From Gammaproteobacteria bacterium (GTDB taxonomy: Bacteria > Pseudomonadota > Gammaproteobacteria > Competibacterales > Competibacteraceae): a stretch of DNA of 64,000 bases. Below are positions 18,433 to 27,673 of the stretch, in pieces (positions within the stretch are counted from its first letter, which is position 1; each line of letters starts with the position of its first letter). The translations under genes were made by a program, and so were the position numbers. The notes beneath the pieces were generated by a model. That model saw only the letters and a program-made list of their open reading frames with translations, ran no database searches and was not told where the DNA came from. The DNA is taken from contig JACKNF010000017.1 in NCBI GenBank assembly GCA_024234995.1, positions 1 to 64,000 of the forward strand. The letters run 5' to 3'.

Positions 18433-19406
18433 GTGGGGTTGTCCTGTTCATAGCGGGCATAAGCGTTAACAATGCGTTGGACGAGAGGATGGCGCACCAC
18501 GTCACGGGCGTTGAAAAAAGTGATGCTGATGTCTTCCTCATCCTTGAGCACCTGCAACACCTGGCGTAGCCCGGATTGAATATGGCGTGGCAGATCCACT
18601 TGGGTCACATCACCGGTTACCACGGCGGTCGAACCGAAACCGATACGGGTCAGGAACATCTTCATCTGTTCCACCGTCGTGTTCTGCGCTTCGTCGAGAA
18701 TGATGAAAGAATCGTTCAACGAACGTCCCCGCATGAATGCCAGCGGCGCGACTTCGATAATATTGCGTTCAATCAGCTTGGCGACTCGCTCAAAACCCAG
18801 CATTTCATACAAGGCGTCGTAGAGCGGACGCAGGTAGGGGTCGATTTTCTGCACCATATCGCCGGGCAGGAACCCAAGCCGTTCACCCGCTTCCACCGCC
18901 GGACGCACCAATACCAGCCGGCGCGTGGCGTTGCTTTCCAGCGCATCCACAGCACAGGCGACGGCGAGGTAAGTCTTGCCCGTACCTGCCGGGCCAACGC
19001 CAAAATTCAGGTCATTATGTTGAATGTTCCACAAATAACGCTGCTGGTTGGGGCCTCGCCCGCGAATCAGGCCGCGCCGGGTGCGGATTACTACTTCATC
19101 GGTGTCCGGTTCCTGAACTTCAGCTAGTGCATCCGCGCCCGCTTCCTGAAGGAATAAGTGAACTTGGGCCGGCGTCAGGGTTTCCTCACCCGTGCTACGA
19201 TACAAGGCTTCTAACACCGCCACTGCGATAGTCACGATAGCAGGGTCGCCGATAACCCGGAATTCATGGCCGCGATTGTTGATTTCCACACCGAGCCGGC
19301 GTTCGATTTGACGTAGATGCTCGTCCAGATGCCCGCACAGATTGGCTAGATGGGTGTTATCAGCCGGTTCAAGCACCAAGTCCTGAAAATGGGTTGGGGT
19401 ATTCAA
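18429..19406 (-). CDS. ybeZ: PhoH family ATPase (YbeZ)
   Basis: A 325-aa PhoH-like protein with an N-terminal KH-like RNA-binding region and an ATPase/helicase core: Walker A FGVGPAGTGKTYLAV (about 135), Walker B FIILDEAQNTT. It works with YbeY in RNA metabolism in E. coli. No ATG is available. The TTG at 19406 overlaps the miaB stop as TTGA and begins NTPTHFQDLVLEPADN, close to the E. coli start; another TTG at 19418 is possible. It is the fourth coupled gene of miaB-phoH-ybeY-corC. Confidence 0.94.
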   Translation of the reverse strand: MNTPTHFQDLVLEPADNTHLANLCGHLDEHLRQIERRLGVEINNRGHEFRVIGDPAIVTIAVAVLEALYRSTGEETLTPAQVHLFLQEAGADALAEVQEPDTDEVVIRTRRGLIRGRGPNQQRYLWNIQHNDLNFGVGPAGTGKTYLAVACAVDALESNATRRLVLVRPAVEAGERLGFLPGDMVQKIDPYLRPLYDALYEMLGFERVAKLIERNIIEVAPLAFMRGRSLNDSFIILDEAQNTTVEQMKMFLTRIGFGSTAVVTGDVTQVDLPRHIQSGLRQVLQVLKDEEDISITFFNARDVVRHPLVQRIVNAYARYEQDNPT

Positions 19407-20788
19407 TGGGCAGGGCAACGCGAGAGCGGGTCAGCAGGCGTGTTCAGCGCGGGCCGCTCCGGGCGGGTGACCAGCCGGCCACGCAATGAGTTAGGCAATG
19501 CTTCAGTGATAGCGACCTCGGCAAAGCCGCCGATCAAATGGGCTGGCCCATCGAAATTGACCACCCGGTTATTCTCAGTGCGGCCTGATAGCTGCCGGCG
19601 GTCCTTGCGCGAGAACCGGTCCACTAGCACACGCTGCACGGTGCCGATCATGCGCTGGCTGATGGTGTGAGCGCCCGCTTCCAGCCGGGCTTGGAGTTGC
19701 GCTAATCGTTCCTTTTTGACTGCCATCGGTGTGGAATCAGGCAAGCTGGCCGCCGGTGTACCGGGTCGTGGGCTGTAGATAAAGCTGAAACTATGGTCGA
19801 AGGCCAATTCCTCGATCAGCGCCATAGTTGCCGCAAAATCCTGGCCGGTCTCACCCGGAAAGCCGACAATAAAATCTGAGGATAGGCTGAGATCGGGACG
19901 CACGGCGCGCAACTTGCGAACCTTGGCCTGGTATTCCATAGCGGTATGGCCACGCTTCATCATGGATAGAATACGGTCAGAGCCGCTTTGCACTGGCAGA
20001 TGCAGGTGGCTGACCAGTTGTGGAACACGGGCATAAACATCAATCAGCCGGTTGGAGAATTCTACGGGATGAGAGGTGGTGTAGCGGATGCGTTCGATGC
20101 CGCCGATAGCGGCAACGTGTTCAATTAGCAAGGCCAGATCAGCGATGTCGCCATCGCTCATCAACCCCCGGTAGGCATTGACATTTTGCCCAAGCAGGTT
20201 GACCTCACGCACACCTTGATGAGCCAGTGCTGCAATCTCGGCCAGCACATCATCGAAGGGCCGACTGACTTCCTCGCCGCGGGTGTAAGGTACTACGCAG
20301 AAGGTGCAATATTTACTGCAACCTTCCATGATTGATACGAAGGCGGCCGGGCCTGCGGCACGAGGTTTTGGCAGACAGTCAAACTTTTCAATTTCGGGGA
20401 AGGATACATCGATCTGAGGCTGCCGGCCGGCCCAGACACGGGTCAGCATCTCCGGCAGCCGGTGCAGGGTTTGGGGGCCGAACACAATATCGACCTGGGG
20501 TGCACGTTCGCGCAGCGCCTCACCTTCCTGGCTAGCCACGCACCCGCCGACGCCGATTACCACATCAGGCCGCTGAGTTTTCAGCATTTTCCAGGTTCCT
20601 AACAGCGAAAACACTTTTTCCTGGGCTTTTTCGCGGATCGAGCAGGTGTTGAGCAGCAACACGTCAGCTTGATCCGGCTGATCGGTGCGTTCGAGACTGA
20701 AGGCAGCGTATAACACGTCCGCCATCCTGGCAGAATCGTATTCGTTCATCTGGCAACCGTGAGTCTGAATATACAGTTTGCGGGTCAT
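19403..20788 (-). CDS. miaB: tRNA-2-methylthio-N6-dimethylallyladenosine synthase MiaB
   Basis: A 461-aa radical-SAM methylthiotransferase that modifies A37 of tRNAs. The N-terminal UPF0004 domain holds Cys in THGCQMNEYDS, NTCSIREKA and VGGCVASQEG. The radical-SAM cluster is CSKYCTFCVVPYTRG, and a TRAM domain closes the protein. The frame is open 30 codons further upstream, but MTRKLYIQTHGCQMNE is the standard start. It heads a compact minus-strand run with phoH, ybeY and corC. Confidence 0.95.
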   Translation of the reverse strand: MTRKLYIQTHGCQMNEYDSARMADVLYAAFSLERTDQPDQADVLLLNTCSIREKAQEKVFSLLGTWKMLKTQRPDVVIGVGGCVASQEGEALRERAPQVDIVFGPQTLHRLPEMLTRVWAGRQPQIDVSFPEIEKFDCLPKPRAAGPAAFVSIMEGCSKYCTFCVVPYTRGEEVSRPFDDVLAEIAALAHQGVREVNLLGQNVNAYRGLMSDGDIADLALLIEHVAAIGGIERIRYTTSHPVEFSNRLIDVYARVPQLVSHLHLPVQSGSDRILSMMKRGHTAMEYQAKVRKLRAVRPDLSLSSDFIVGFPGETGQDFAATMALIEELAFDHSFSFIYSPRPGTPAASLPDSTPMAVKKERLAQLQARLEAGAHTISQRMIGTVQRVLVDRFSRKDRRQLSGRTENNRVVNFDGPAHLIGGFAEVAITEALPNSLRGRLVTRPERPALNTPADPLSRCPAH

Positions 20789-21298
20789 GGTGAAGATTGG
20801 GTCAAAATAATATTGAAAACTATAGCATCGCTTGGATAGAGGCGCTAGACGGGATAGCATTGCTTTGCTTACCGCCATGAGATGCTATTTCATGAAAGCG
20901 CGCATCGCCGGTCCTTCCAAACGATTTCAACACAAGATGGATGGCCTGTTCGAGGACGCCGGTGCCGGTGCCGGCAAAGGTACCGGGTAAGGTCTTGCTA
21001 TTGCCTGGCCGATCGTAGTAGACAAGCACTAGAATGCCTTGCAGTTCGACGGCGTGCCAGGCTAGGGCACCACTTTTTATATCCCGGCTATCAGCCGGCT
21101 GACGGTAAGAGAACTCCAGAAACACTCTTTGCTTGACCAAAAATACGGTCAAACGCCCTCGCCTGTGTATAATGACGCGCCTTAAAACTGTCCCAATTGA
21201 TAATCTCTCGCTCATTACTCACACTAAGATGTGACGAGCCGGTCTCCTTAATCGTGAGTGCAGAGCGGAGGTTGAAAAGTAATCGACGAGGAATCTCC
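20789..21298. other. 510-bp region between miaB and yajC without a confident gene
   Basis: Both strands carry medium open frames here. The longest is on the minus strand at 20820-21215 (131 codons, including AWHAVELQGILVLVYYDRPG), which overlaps the upstream extension of miaB. I do not recognise it and no ribosome site is clear, so it is not called as a gene. A TATAAT box at 21168-21173 near the yajC side is listed separately. Confidence 0.4.
21145..21173 (+). promoter_or_regulatory. Candidate sigma-70 promoter for yajC-secD-secF
   Basis: A consensus -10 TATAAT lies at 21168-21173. The hexamer 17 bases upstream (ACGGTC, 21145-21150) is a poor -35; a better TTGACC at 21133-21138 is too far away (29-base spacer). 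If used, transcription would start near 21180, giving a leader of about 120 bases before the yajC ATG. Confidence 0.4.
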
Positions 21299-21646
21299 AT
21301 GGAAAGTATTCTGAACCTCCTGATCCCTACGGCTTCAGCCCAGGCCACTGGCGCTGCTGGCGGGGAAATGGGCCTGCTCAATATATTGTTCCCTATCATT
21401 CTGATTGGCGCCTTTTACTTCCTTCTGATCCGCCCGCAAACTAAACGCGCCAAAGAACATAAGCAGATGGTTGATGCTCTCAAGAAGGGTGATGAGATTG
21501 TCAGTGGCGGCGGCATGTTGGGCCGGATCATCGAAGTCGGCGAAAATTTTGTGCAAGTAGAGCTCGCCGATAATATCCAAATCAAGATCCAGAAGCAGGC
21601 GATCAGCTCACTGATGCCCAAGGGCACCTACAAGGGCAATCTGTAG
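21299..21646 (+). CDS. yajC: Sec translocon accessory subunit YajC
   Basis: A 115-aa single-TM protein (TM about 24-43, GLLNILFPIILIGAFYFLLI) followed by RPQTKRAKEHKQM and a small cytoplasmic domain, the standard YajC layout. The ATG at 21299 has a GAGGAA ribosome site. It forms the SecDF-YajC complex that aids protein export, and secD follows 44 bp downstream. The usual upstream neighbours tgt and queA are absent. Confidence 0.95.
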   Translation: MESILNLLIPTASAQATGAAGGEMGLLNILFPIILIGAFYFLLIRPQTKRAKEHKQMVDALKKGDEIVSGGGMLGRIIEVGENFVQVELADNIQIKIQKQAISSLMPKGTYKGNL

Positions 21647-21690
21647 ATCCGTCACCGCGCGCTCAGGCGCCTCATGGGAACCGCCGTTCC

Positions 21691-23559
21691 ATGTCTACGT
21701 ATACTTTAAATCAGTATCCCTGGTGGAAATACCTGCTGATCGGCTTGGTTATGCTCTGGGGATTCATCTTTGCCTTGCCGAATCTGTTTGGTGAAGATCC
21801 AGCAGTACAGATTTCCGGCGCCCGGGAACATATTGCTATTGATGCCTCGCTGCAAGACCGGGTTGCGGGTCTGCTCAGCGCCGGAAATCTACCCCATAAA
21901 CAGCTGGAACTGGAAGATGGCCGGTTATTGATCCGCTTTACGGATCCTGAAGAACAGCTTAAAGCAGCTGATATCCTGAAAGACCAGCTGGGTCGTGATT
22001 ATATTGTCGCGCTCAATCTGGCGTCTTCTGAACCGGGATTCCTGCGGGCGCTAAGGTTGAGTCCCATGTATCTCGGTCTTGATCTGCGCGGTGGCGTGCA
22101 TTTCCTGATGGAGGTGGATATGGATGCTACCATCAAGCAGGTTGAAGAAAGCTATGTTGAGGAAATCCGTACTCAGTTACGCAGTGAGAAAATCCTCTAC
22201 AGTTCCGTTGGCCGTGCTGCCAGTGGCGGGATTCTCGTGGAATTCAAGAATACTGCCGAGCGTGACAAAGCCGTTGAGGTGTTGCGTAAAAACCTGCGGG
22301 GCCTGCAACAAGATAAATCCAGCCCGCTGACTTTGAAGCTGACCTTGGATGAGCCGGAGATCCGCGAAAAACGTGACTTCGCCCTGCAACAAAATATCAC
22401 TACTCTGCGCAACCGGGTCAATGAGCTGGGCGTGGCCGAACCGATCATTCAGCAACAGGGCAGCGAACGCATTGTCGTGCAACTGCCAGGAGTGCAGGAC
22501 ACCGCTCGTGCCAAGGAAATCCTCGGCGCAACGGCAACGCTGGAATTCCGGCTGGCCGATGAAGAAAATGACTGGTACCAGGCGGCATCCACCAATCGCA
22601 TTCCCCTCAATTCGCGGTTGTACAAAGATCGTGAAGGCCGCCCGGTGCTACTGCAAAAGCGCGTGATGCTGACGGGAGATTCCATCATCGATGCGGCCTC
22701 TGGCCTGGACCAGCAGAGCGGTAGCCCGGCAGTATTTGTTACGTTGGACGGGAAGGGCGCTAAACGCTTCGAAGATGCTACTAAGGATAATGTCGGCAAG
22801 CGCATGGGTGTAGTGTTCATCGAGAACAAAACTGAGACCAAACGAGTCGATGGCGAACTGAAGAAAACGGCTTACACTGTTGAAGAAGTCATCAATGTCG
22901 CTACTATCCGTGACCGGCTCAGCCGGCGTTTCCAAATTACTGGACTGGACAGCACCCGCGAAGCGCGTGACCTGGCTTTGCTGCTGAGGGCTGGCGCGTT
23001 GGCCAGTCCGATTGAGATTATCGAAGAACGTACCGTTGGCCCCAGTGCTGGAAAGGAAAACATCGCCCAGGGCTTCCGCGCTGCGATGATTGCTCTAATG
23101 GTCATTGCCGCTTTCATGATTGGACGCTACAAATGGTTCGGCGGTATCGCCACTGCGGCCCTAGCCGCCAACGTGGTGTTAATCGTTGCCGCATTGTCGA
23201 TGTTGCAGGCCACCTTGACCTTGCCGGGCATTGCCGGCATCGTGTTGACCATGGGGATGGCGGTCGATGCCAACGTGCTGATCTATGAGCGTATCCGTGA
23301 GGAATTACGGAATGGTAACACGCCGCAGGCGGCCATTCACGCTGGCTTTGACCGGGCCTTCGATACGATCATCGACTCCAATCTGACCACACTGATTGCC
23401 GCCATTATGCTGTTTGGTTTTGGCACGGGTCCTATCAAAGGTTTTGCGGTCACGCTAAGTATTGGCATCTTGACATCGATGTTCACTGCAGTCACCGGCT
23501 CACGGGCATTGGTCAACTTCTTCTACGGCGGCCGCAAGCTGCAAACACTGTCAGTCTGA
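21691..23559 (+). CDS. secD: Protein translocase subunit SecD
   Basis: A 622-aa inner-membrane protein using the proton gradient to pull preproteins through SecYEG. TM1 (about 11-30) is followed by LGLDLRGGVHFLMEVD (D1 motif), a large periplasmic domain (about 125-440) and five C-terminal TM helices including GMAVDANVLIYERIREE. Length and motifs match the family. secF follows after 20 bp. Confidence 0.96.
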   Translation: MSTYTLNQYPWWKYLLIGLVMLWGFIFALPNLFGEDPAVQISGAREHIAIDASLQDRVAGLLSAGNLPHKQLELEDGRLLIRFTDPEEQLKAADILKDQLGRDYIVALNLASSEPGFLRALRLSPMYLGLDLRGGVHFLMEVDMDATIKQVEESYVEEIRTQLRSEKILYSSVGRAASGGILVEFKNTAERDKAVEVLRKNLRGLQQDKSSPLTLKLTLDEPEIREKRDFALQQNITTLRNRVNELGVAEPIIQQQGSERIVVQLPGVQDTARAKEILGATATLEFRLADEENDWYQAASTNRIPLNSRLYKDREGRPVLLQKRVMLTGDSIIDAASGLDQQSGSPAVFVTLDGKGAKRFEDATKDNVGKRMGVVFIENKTETKRVDGELKKTAYTVEEVINVATIRDRLSRRFQITGLDSTREARDLALLLRAGALASPIEIIEERTVGPSAGKENIAQGFRAAMIALMVIAAFMIGRYKWFGGIATAALAANVVLIVAALSMLQATLTLPGIAGIVLTMGMAVDANVLIYERIREELRNGNTPQAAIHAGFDRAFDTIIDSNLTTLIAAIMLFGFGTGPIKGFAVTLSIGILTSMFTAVTGSRALVNFFYGGRKLQTLSV

Positions 23560-23579
23560 ACCGGGCAAGGAAAACCGCC

Positions 23580-24518
23580 ATGTGGCGATTCGACTTTTAT
23601 AATACGAATATTGACTTTTTACGCTGGGGTAAACTGGCGATCGGTTGGTCGATTTTGGTCCTGCTGATTGCCATCGCCTCCCTGGTGTTTCAAGGGATGA
23701 ACCTGGGGCTCGACTTTACGGGCGGAACGGTAATCGAGGTGCAATACCCAGAACCGGTCGACATCCCCAAGGTCCGCAATACCTTGAGGCAGGCAGGCTT
23801 TGGCGACGCTCAGACCCAGCATTTTGGCACTTCCCGTGATGTGCTGATTCGCATTCCGCCCCGGGATGAGGCTAACGCTGCAACTCTAAGCAATGATGTA
23901 TTGCATGCCTTGCAAGGTGCCGAAGGTGGGGCAGGTGTGACTATGGCGCGCGCCGAGTTTGTTGGCCCGCAGGTTGGCGCGGAATTGGTGGAGCAGGGTG
24001 CGCTGGCAGCGCTGGGCGCGTTGATTGGTATCCTGGTTTATGTCATGTTCCGCTTTGAATGGCGGCTGGCAGTTGGCACTATTGCCGCTACCGTCCATGA
24101 TGTTATTTTTACCGTGGGCTGGTTCTCACTCTTTCATATTGAGTTTGATCTGACAGTGCTGGCAGCAGTACTGGCGGTCATTGGTTATTCCGTCAACGAT
24201 ACAGTGGTGGTGCTGGACCGCATTCGCGAAAATTTCCGCAGGCGGCGCAAGGGTTCTACCCTGGAGATCATGAACCGTTCGATTAATGAGACGTTGTCAC
24301 GCACGATTATGACCAGTCTCGCCACCCTGTTGTCCGTCATCGTGCTATATTTTCTGGGTGGTGCGGTGATGCGTGGATTCTCGGTTGCGATGATCGTCGG
24401 CATTCTGGTAGGCACTTACTCGTCCATCTATATCGCCAGCGCCAGCGCTCTGTACCTGGGAATTAGCCGCGAGGATTTGTTGCCACGGGCTAAAGAAACC
24501 GCAGATGAACGGCCCTGA
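23580..24518 (+). CDS. secF: Protein translocase subunit SecF
   Basis: A 312-aa partner of SecD with six TM helices. The conserved LGLDFTGGTVIEV lies after TM1, and GYSVNDTVVVLDRIREN is in the fourth-fifth helix region. An AAGGAAAA ribosome site precedes the ATG. It is the last gene of yajC-secD-secF; the following response-regulator gene starts 86 bp downstream with its own strong ribosome site. Confidence 0.96.
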   Translation: MWRFDFYNTNIDFLRWGKLAIGWSILVLLIAIASLVFQGMNLGLDFTGGTVIEVQYPEPVDIPKVRNTLRQAGFGDAQTQHFGTSRDVLIRIPPRDEANAATLSNDVLHALQGAEGGAGVTMARAEFVGPQVGAELVEQGALAALGALIGILVYVMFRFEWRLAVGTIAATVHDVIFTVGWFSLFHIEFDLTVLAAVLAVIGYSVNDTVVVLDRIRENFRRRRKGSTLEIMNRSINETLSRTIMTSLATLLSVIVLYFLGGAVMRGFSVAMIVGILVGTYSSIYIASASALYLGISREDLLPRAKETADERP

Positions 24519-24604
24519 CCAAAATGAAAAAAGCCGGATTTCTCGCACAATATTTGCTGAACTTGATAAGGCATCAAAAGGTTCTCATGCCGTAGGAGGC
24601 TTGC

Positions 24605-25810
24605 ATGGATATCAAAAAAGCGCTGGTGGTGGATGACTCCAAAGTTGCCCATCTGACTTTGCGTAAGCTACTACTAGAACACGGTATCGAGGTTGACTGG
24701 GTTGGGTCGGGTGAGGACTGCATCAAATATCTGGAAGGCAAAAAACCCGACATCATCTTCATGGATGTGATGATGCCCGGCATGGATGGTTTTGAGACCA
24801 GCCGGACTATCACCAGTCAGCACCCTCATGATTCAGCACCGATCATCATGTGTTCCGCTAACGCTACGGACGAAGACAAGCGGGATGCGCAGCAAAGCGG
24901 TGCTGTCAGCTTTCTTTCCAAGCCTTATACGCCCGATCAGCTCAGTAGTATTTTAAAGACCGTGAGCGAGGGTACGGCGGCAATTTCTCTTGAGGAACCG
25001 GCCGCGCCGCCTGCCCCTGTTCCAGAAGTGGTCGAAAAACGGCCGCCAACCGTCGCAGCGCCTATCCCAGCAATGGCCGAAGCTCCGGCAGTGCCTCCAG
25101 CAGCAGCCGAAGCTCCGCTTCCACCGCCGCCAGTGGAAATTGAGGCCGGTGCAGCACTTTCGGTGGCCGATATCGAGCAGATCGCCGAGCGTGCTGCTTG
25201 GGCGTCGGCAGAAAAAGTTGCTCGCGACATTGTTCAGGAGCTGGTACCCAATTTGGCGCGCGAAGCAGCTGTCCAGGCGGCGCGCAATGTTTCGGAAGAT
25301 TTGGGCCGGCGTGCGGCACACGCGGCCGTTCGCGCTGCTCAGGAAGCCGCCAAGCAAGTTGCTACTGAAATTGCCCGGGGTACTGCCGAACGCACCGCAC
25401 GCAGCACGGCTCAGGAAAGCGCCCGCTCAGTAGCTGAGCAAGCAGCTCGCGAAGTCAGTGAAGGTGTTTCACAACGTAATATTGCGCGGGGTCTCGAATT
25501 GAACCGGGATGACTTGCTCAAGGAGATCGAAAATCAAGTCAGCCGCCAAAGCCAGGAAGCACTGGTTATGGCCACTGGTTCCCCGGAATTCAAACAACAA
25601 CTGGTGCAGATGGTCCGCTCCGGGATTCAACCGGTGATCGAAACCATTGCACGGGAAACCTCCGAACGCTCTATCCAGCAGGCTACAGCTAATTTATCCC
25701 AAGGCGGTGGACCTGCCGAGTCGCGTGCTACTGTTGCGTTGATCGTGGGCATTATCGCCATTCTAGTTTCAGGCGCTGCGATTGCCGGGGCTATTCTTAA
25801 GTGGTTTTAA
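24605..25810 (+). CDS. Response regulator with Ala-rich helical repeat region and C-terminal membrane anchor
   Basis: A 401-aa protein. Residues 1-120 are a complete CheY-like receiver (VVDDS acidic pair, acceptor Asp in IIFMDVMMPGMDG, Thr/Ser in CSAN, Lys in FLSKPY). A Pro/Ala linker (about 125-175) follows. Residues about 185-300 are a long amphipathic, Ala-rich helix with repeated A-E/R-x-A-A patterns like those of apolipoprotein or LEA proteins. The last 25 residues (VALIVGIIAILVSGAAIAGAIL) form a single hydrophobic helix followed by KWF. No DNA-binding or enzymatic output domain is seen. The ribosome site GTAGGAGG is strong. Output through the membrane or by coiled-coil contacts is inferred. 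The nearest kinases in the window are far away. Confidence 0.85.
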   Translation: MDIKKALVVDDSKVAHLTLRKLLLEHGIEVDWVGSGEDCIKYLEGKKPDIIFMDVMMPGMDGFETSRTITSQHPHDSAPIIMCSANATDEDKRDAQQSGAVSFLSKPYTPDQLSSILKTVSEGTAAISLEEPAAPPAPVPEVVEKRPPTVAAPIPAMAEAPAVPPAAAEAPLPPPPVEIEAGAALSVADIEQIAERAAWASAEKVARDIVQELVPNLAREAAVQAARNVSEDLGRRAAHAAVRAAQEAAKQVATEIARGTAERTARSTAQESARSVAEQAAREVSEGVSQRNIARGLELNRDDLLKEIENQVSRQSQEALVMATGSPEFKQQLVQMVRSGIQPVIETIARETSERSIQQATANLSQGGGPAESRATVALIVGIIAILVSGAAIAGAILKWF

Positions 25811-25828
25811 CTGTTTAACTTTCCTTCA

Positions 25829-25859
25829 ACCCTCTCCCGCAAGGGGCGAGGGTACTTTT
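25829..25859 (+). terminator. Rho-independent terminator after the anchored response regulator
   Basis: ACCCTC (25829-25834) pairs with GAGGGT (25848-25853), extended by CCC/GGG pairs past one mismatch around a GCAAG loop, and is followed by ACTTTTAAAAT. It lies 19 bases after the stop at 25810 and belongs to the CCCTC-GCAAG-GAGGG type palindrome seen several times in this window. Confidence 0.65.
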
Positions 25860-25908
25860 AAAATAGTCAAACCAGGGTTGGTCTGCCTTTGTTTTAAAAG
25901 TAAACATC

Positions 25909-27666
25909 ATGAAATTTACCCGGTCTCGCTTATTCCCGTATGTTTTTGTATGGCTGTTCCCGGTTATAGGGTGCGGCCTATTCTTGATTCAACCCATTTC
26001 CTTTGCATCCGCCGGACCGGCTGTTTACAACGCTCGCGATCGCATTCACCCGGTCTTCGCCCGCAATGGCCTGGTGGTCAGCCAAGAAGCCCTGGCCAGC
26101 GAAGTTGGGCTAAGCATTCTTAAGCAAGGTGGCAACGCTGTGGATGCCGCAGTCGCGGTGGGTTTTACGCTGGCGGTGACCCTGCCGCAAGCCGGCAATT
26201 TGGGCGGCGGCGGGTTTATGGTGGTCTACGACACCGTGCGCCGCACCAGTGAGGCGTTGGATTTCCGGGAAACCGCACCCGCAGCAGCGAACCGGGATCA
26301 TTATCTCAATCAGCAGGGTGCTGTGGATGAACAACGGATTCGCTACAGCCACCAGGCAGCAGGCGTGCCTGGTACCGTAGCCGGGTTGGCTTTGGCCCAT
26401 CAGCGGCATGGCCGGTTGCCGTGGCGGCGCTTGCTTGAGCCAGCTATCCGTTTGGCTGATCAAGGCTTTCCCGTTAGTACTGAGCTGGCGCAGTCGTTAC
26501 GGGAAGCGCGTCCGCGCATGGAATACTGGCCGGCCAGTTTGCAGGTATTTTTCAAAGTTGATGGAGCAGCTTACCAACCGGGTGATACGCTGGTGCAGAA
26601 GGATTTGGCGGCTTCCCTCCGGCGGATTGCTATCCAGGGACCAAAAGCGTTTTACGAAGGTGAGATCGCTCGGAAACTGGTTGCCGATATGCAAGCGCAT
26701 AAGGGTCTAATCACTCGAGACGACCTGAAAAATTACCGGGCCGTGGTGCGTGAACCGGTGCGGGGCCGCTATCGGGATTACGAAATTGTATCGATGCCGC
26801 CACCAAGCTCCGGTGGCGTTCATCTGATCCAGATCTTGAATATTCTCGAAACCTGGCCACTGGCCGAGCTTGGCTCACAGAGCGCTGCAACGATTCACCG
26901 CTTGGCTGAGGCGATGAAACGGGCTTACGCTGACCGCAGCGAATATTTGGGTGATCCTGATTTTGTGAATGTGCCAGTCGCTGGCTTGATGGCAAAAGCC
27001 TATGCCAGAGAATTAGCGGCGCAAATCGACCCGAAGCGGACGCGGCCTGCTACCGCGATCAAGCCGGGCCAGCCGCAGCGTTACGAAAGTGAACAAACCA
27101 CCCATTACTCCGTGGTTGATCGCCAAGGCAATGCGGTCGCTGTAACCTATACCCTGAATTTTGGCTATGGTTCCGGGATCGTCGCGGCAGGGACCGGCAT
27201 CCTGCTGAACAATGAGATGGACGATTTTGCCGCCAAGCCGGGGGTTCCTAACGCCTACGGGCTGATCGGCGGCGACGCCAATGCGGTTGAGCCTGGCAAG
27301 CGCCCGCTGAGTTCAATGACTCCAACGCTGGTGTTCAAAGATGGGCAGCCGGTACTGGTCACCGGCAGTCCCGGAGGTAGCCGCATTATTACCACCGTGC
27401 TGCAAACCCTGCTGAACGTGATCGATCACCAGATGAACATTGCCGAAGCTACGGTTGCGCCGCGGGTTCATCACCAGTGGCTACCTGATGAACTGCGGAT
27501 CGAGGAAGGATTGAGTCCGGATACCATACGCGTGCTGGAAGAGATGGGGCATACGGTGGTAATCAAGGATGCGATGGGCAGTACGCAAAGCATCGTCCGG
27601 GGGCCAGGAGGCTGGTACGGCTTTTCTGACACTCGGCAAGCCGGTGGTTTGGCGGCAGGGTATTAG
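25909..27666 (+). CDS. ggt: Gamma-glutamyltransferase
   Basis: A 585-aa periplasmic enzyme that hydrolyses or transfers the gamma-glutamyl group of glutathione. An N-terminal signal peptide/membrane segment (about 10-32) is followed by the large subunit. The autoprocessing site is TTHYSVVDRQGNAVAVTYTL, with the nucleophile Thr near residue 397. Glycine-rich NLGGGGFMVVY and TGSPGGSRIITTV complete the active site. Length is standard. The 3' end is only 7 bp from the convergent GGDEF-EAL gene, so the two genes share an end region. Confidence 0.95.
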   Translation: MKFTRSRLFPYVFVWLFPVIGCGLFLIQPISFASAGPAVYNARDRIHPVFARNGLVVSQEALASEVGLSILKQGGNAVDAAVAVGFTLAVTLPQAGNLGGGGFMVVYDTVRRTSEALDFRETAPAAANRDHYLNQQGAVDEQRIRYSHQAAGVPGTVAGLALAHQRHGRLPWRRLLEPAIRLADQGFPVSTELAQSLREARPRMEYWPASLQVFFKVDGAAYQPGDTLVQKDLAASLRRIAIQGPKAFYEGEIARKLVADMQAHKGLITRDDLKNYRAVVREPVRGRYRDYEIVSMPPPSSGGVHLIQILNILETWPLAELGSQSAATIHRLAEAMKRAYADRSEYLGDPDFVNVPVAGLMAKAYARELAAQIDPKRTRPATAIKPGQPQRYESEQTTHYSVVDRQGNAVAVTYTLNFGYGSGIVAAGTGILLNNEMDDFAAKPGVPNAYGLIGGDANAVEPGKRPLSSMTPTLVFKDGQPVLVTGSPGGSRIITTVLQTLLNVIDHQMNIAEATVAPRVHHQWLPDELRIEEGLSPDTIRVLEEMGHTVVIKDAMGSTQSIVRGPGGWYGFSDTRQAGGLAAGY

Positions 27667-27673
27667 CAACCCT

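Noticed and set aside
20820..21215. 131-codon minus-strand frame upstream of miaB
   Set aside because: No family recognised, no ribosome site, and it overlaps the likely yajC promoter; kept only as a note in the intergenic entry.
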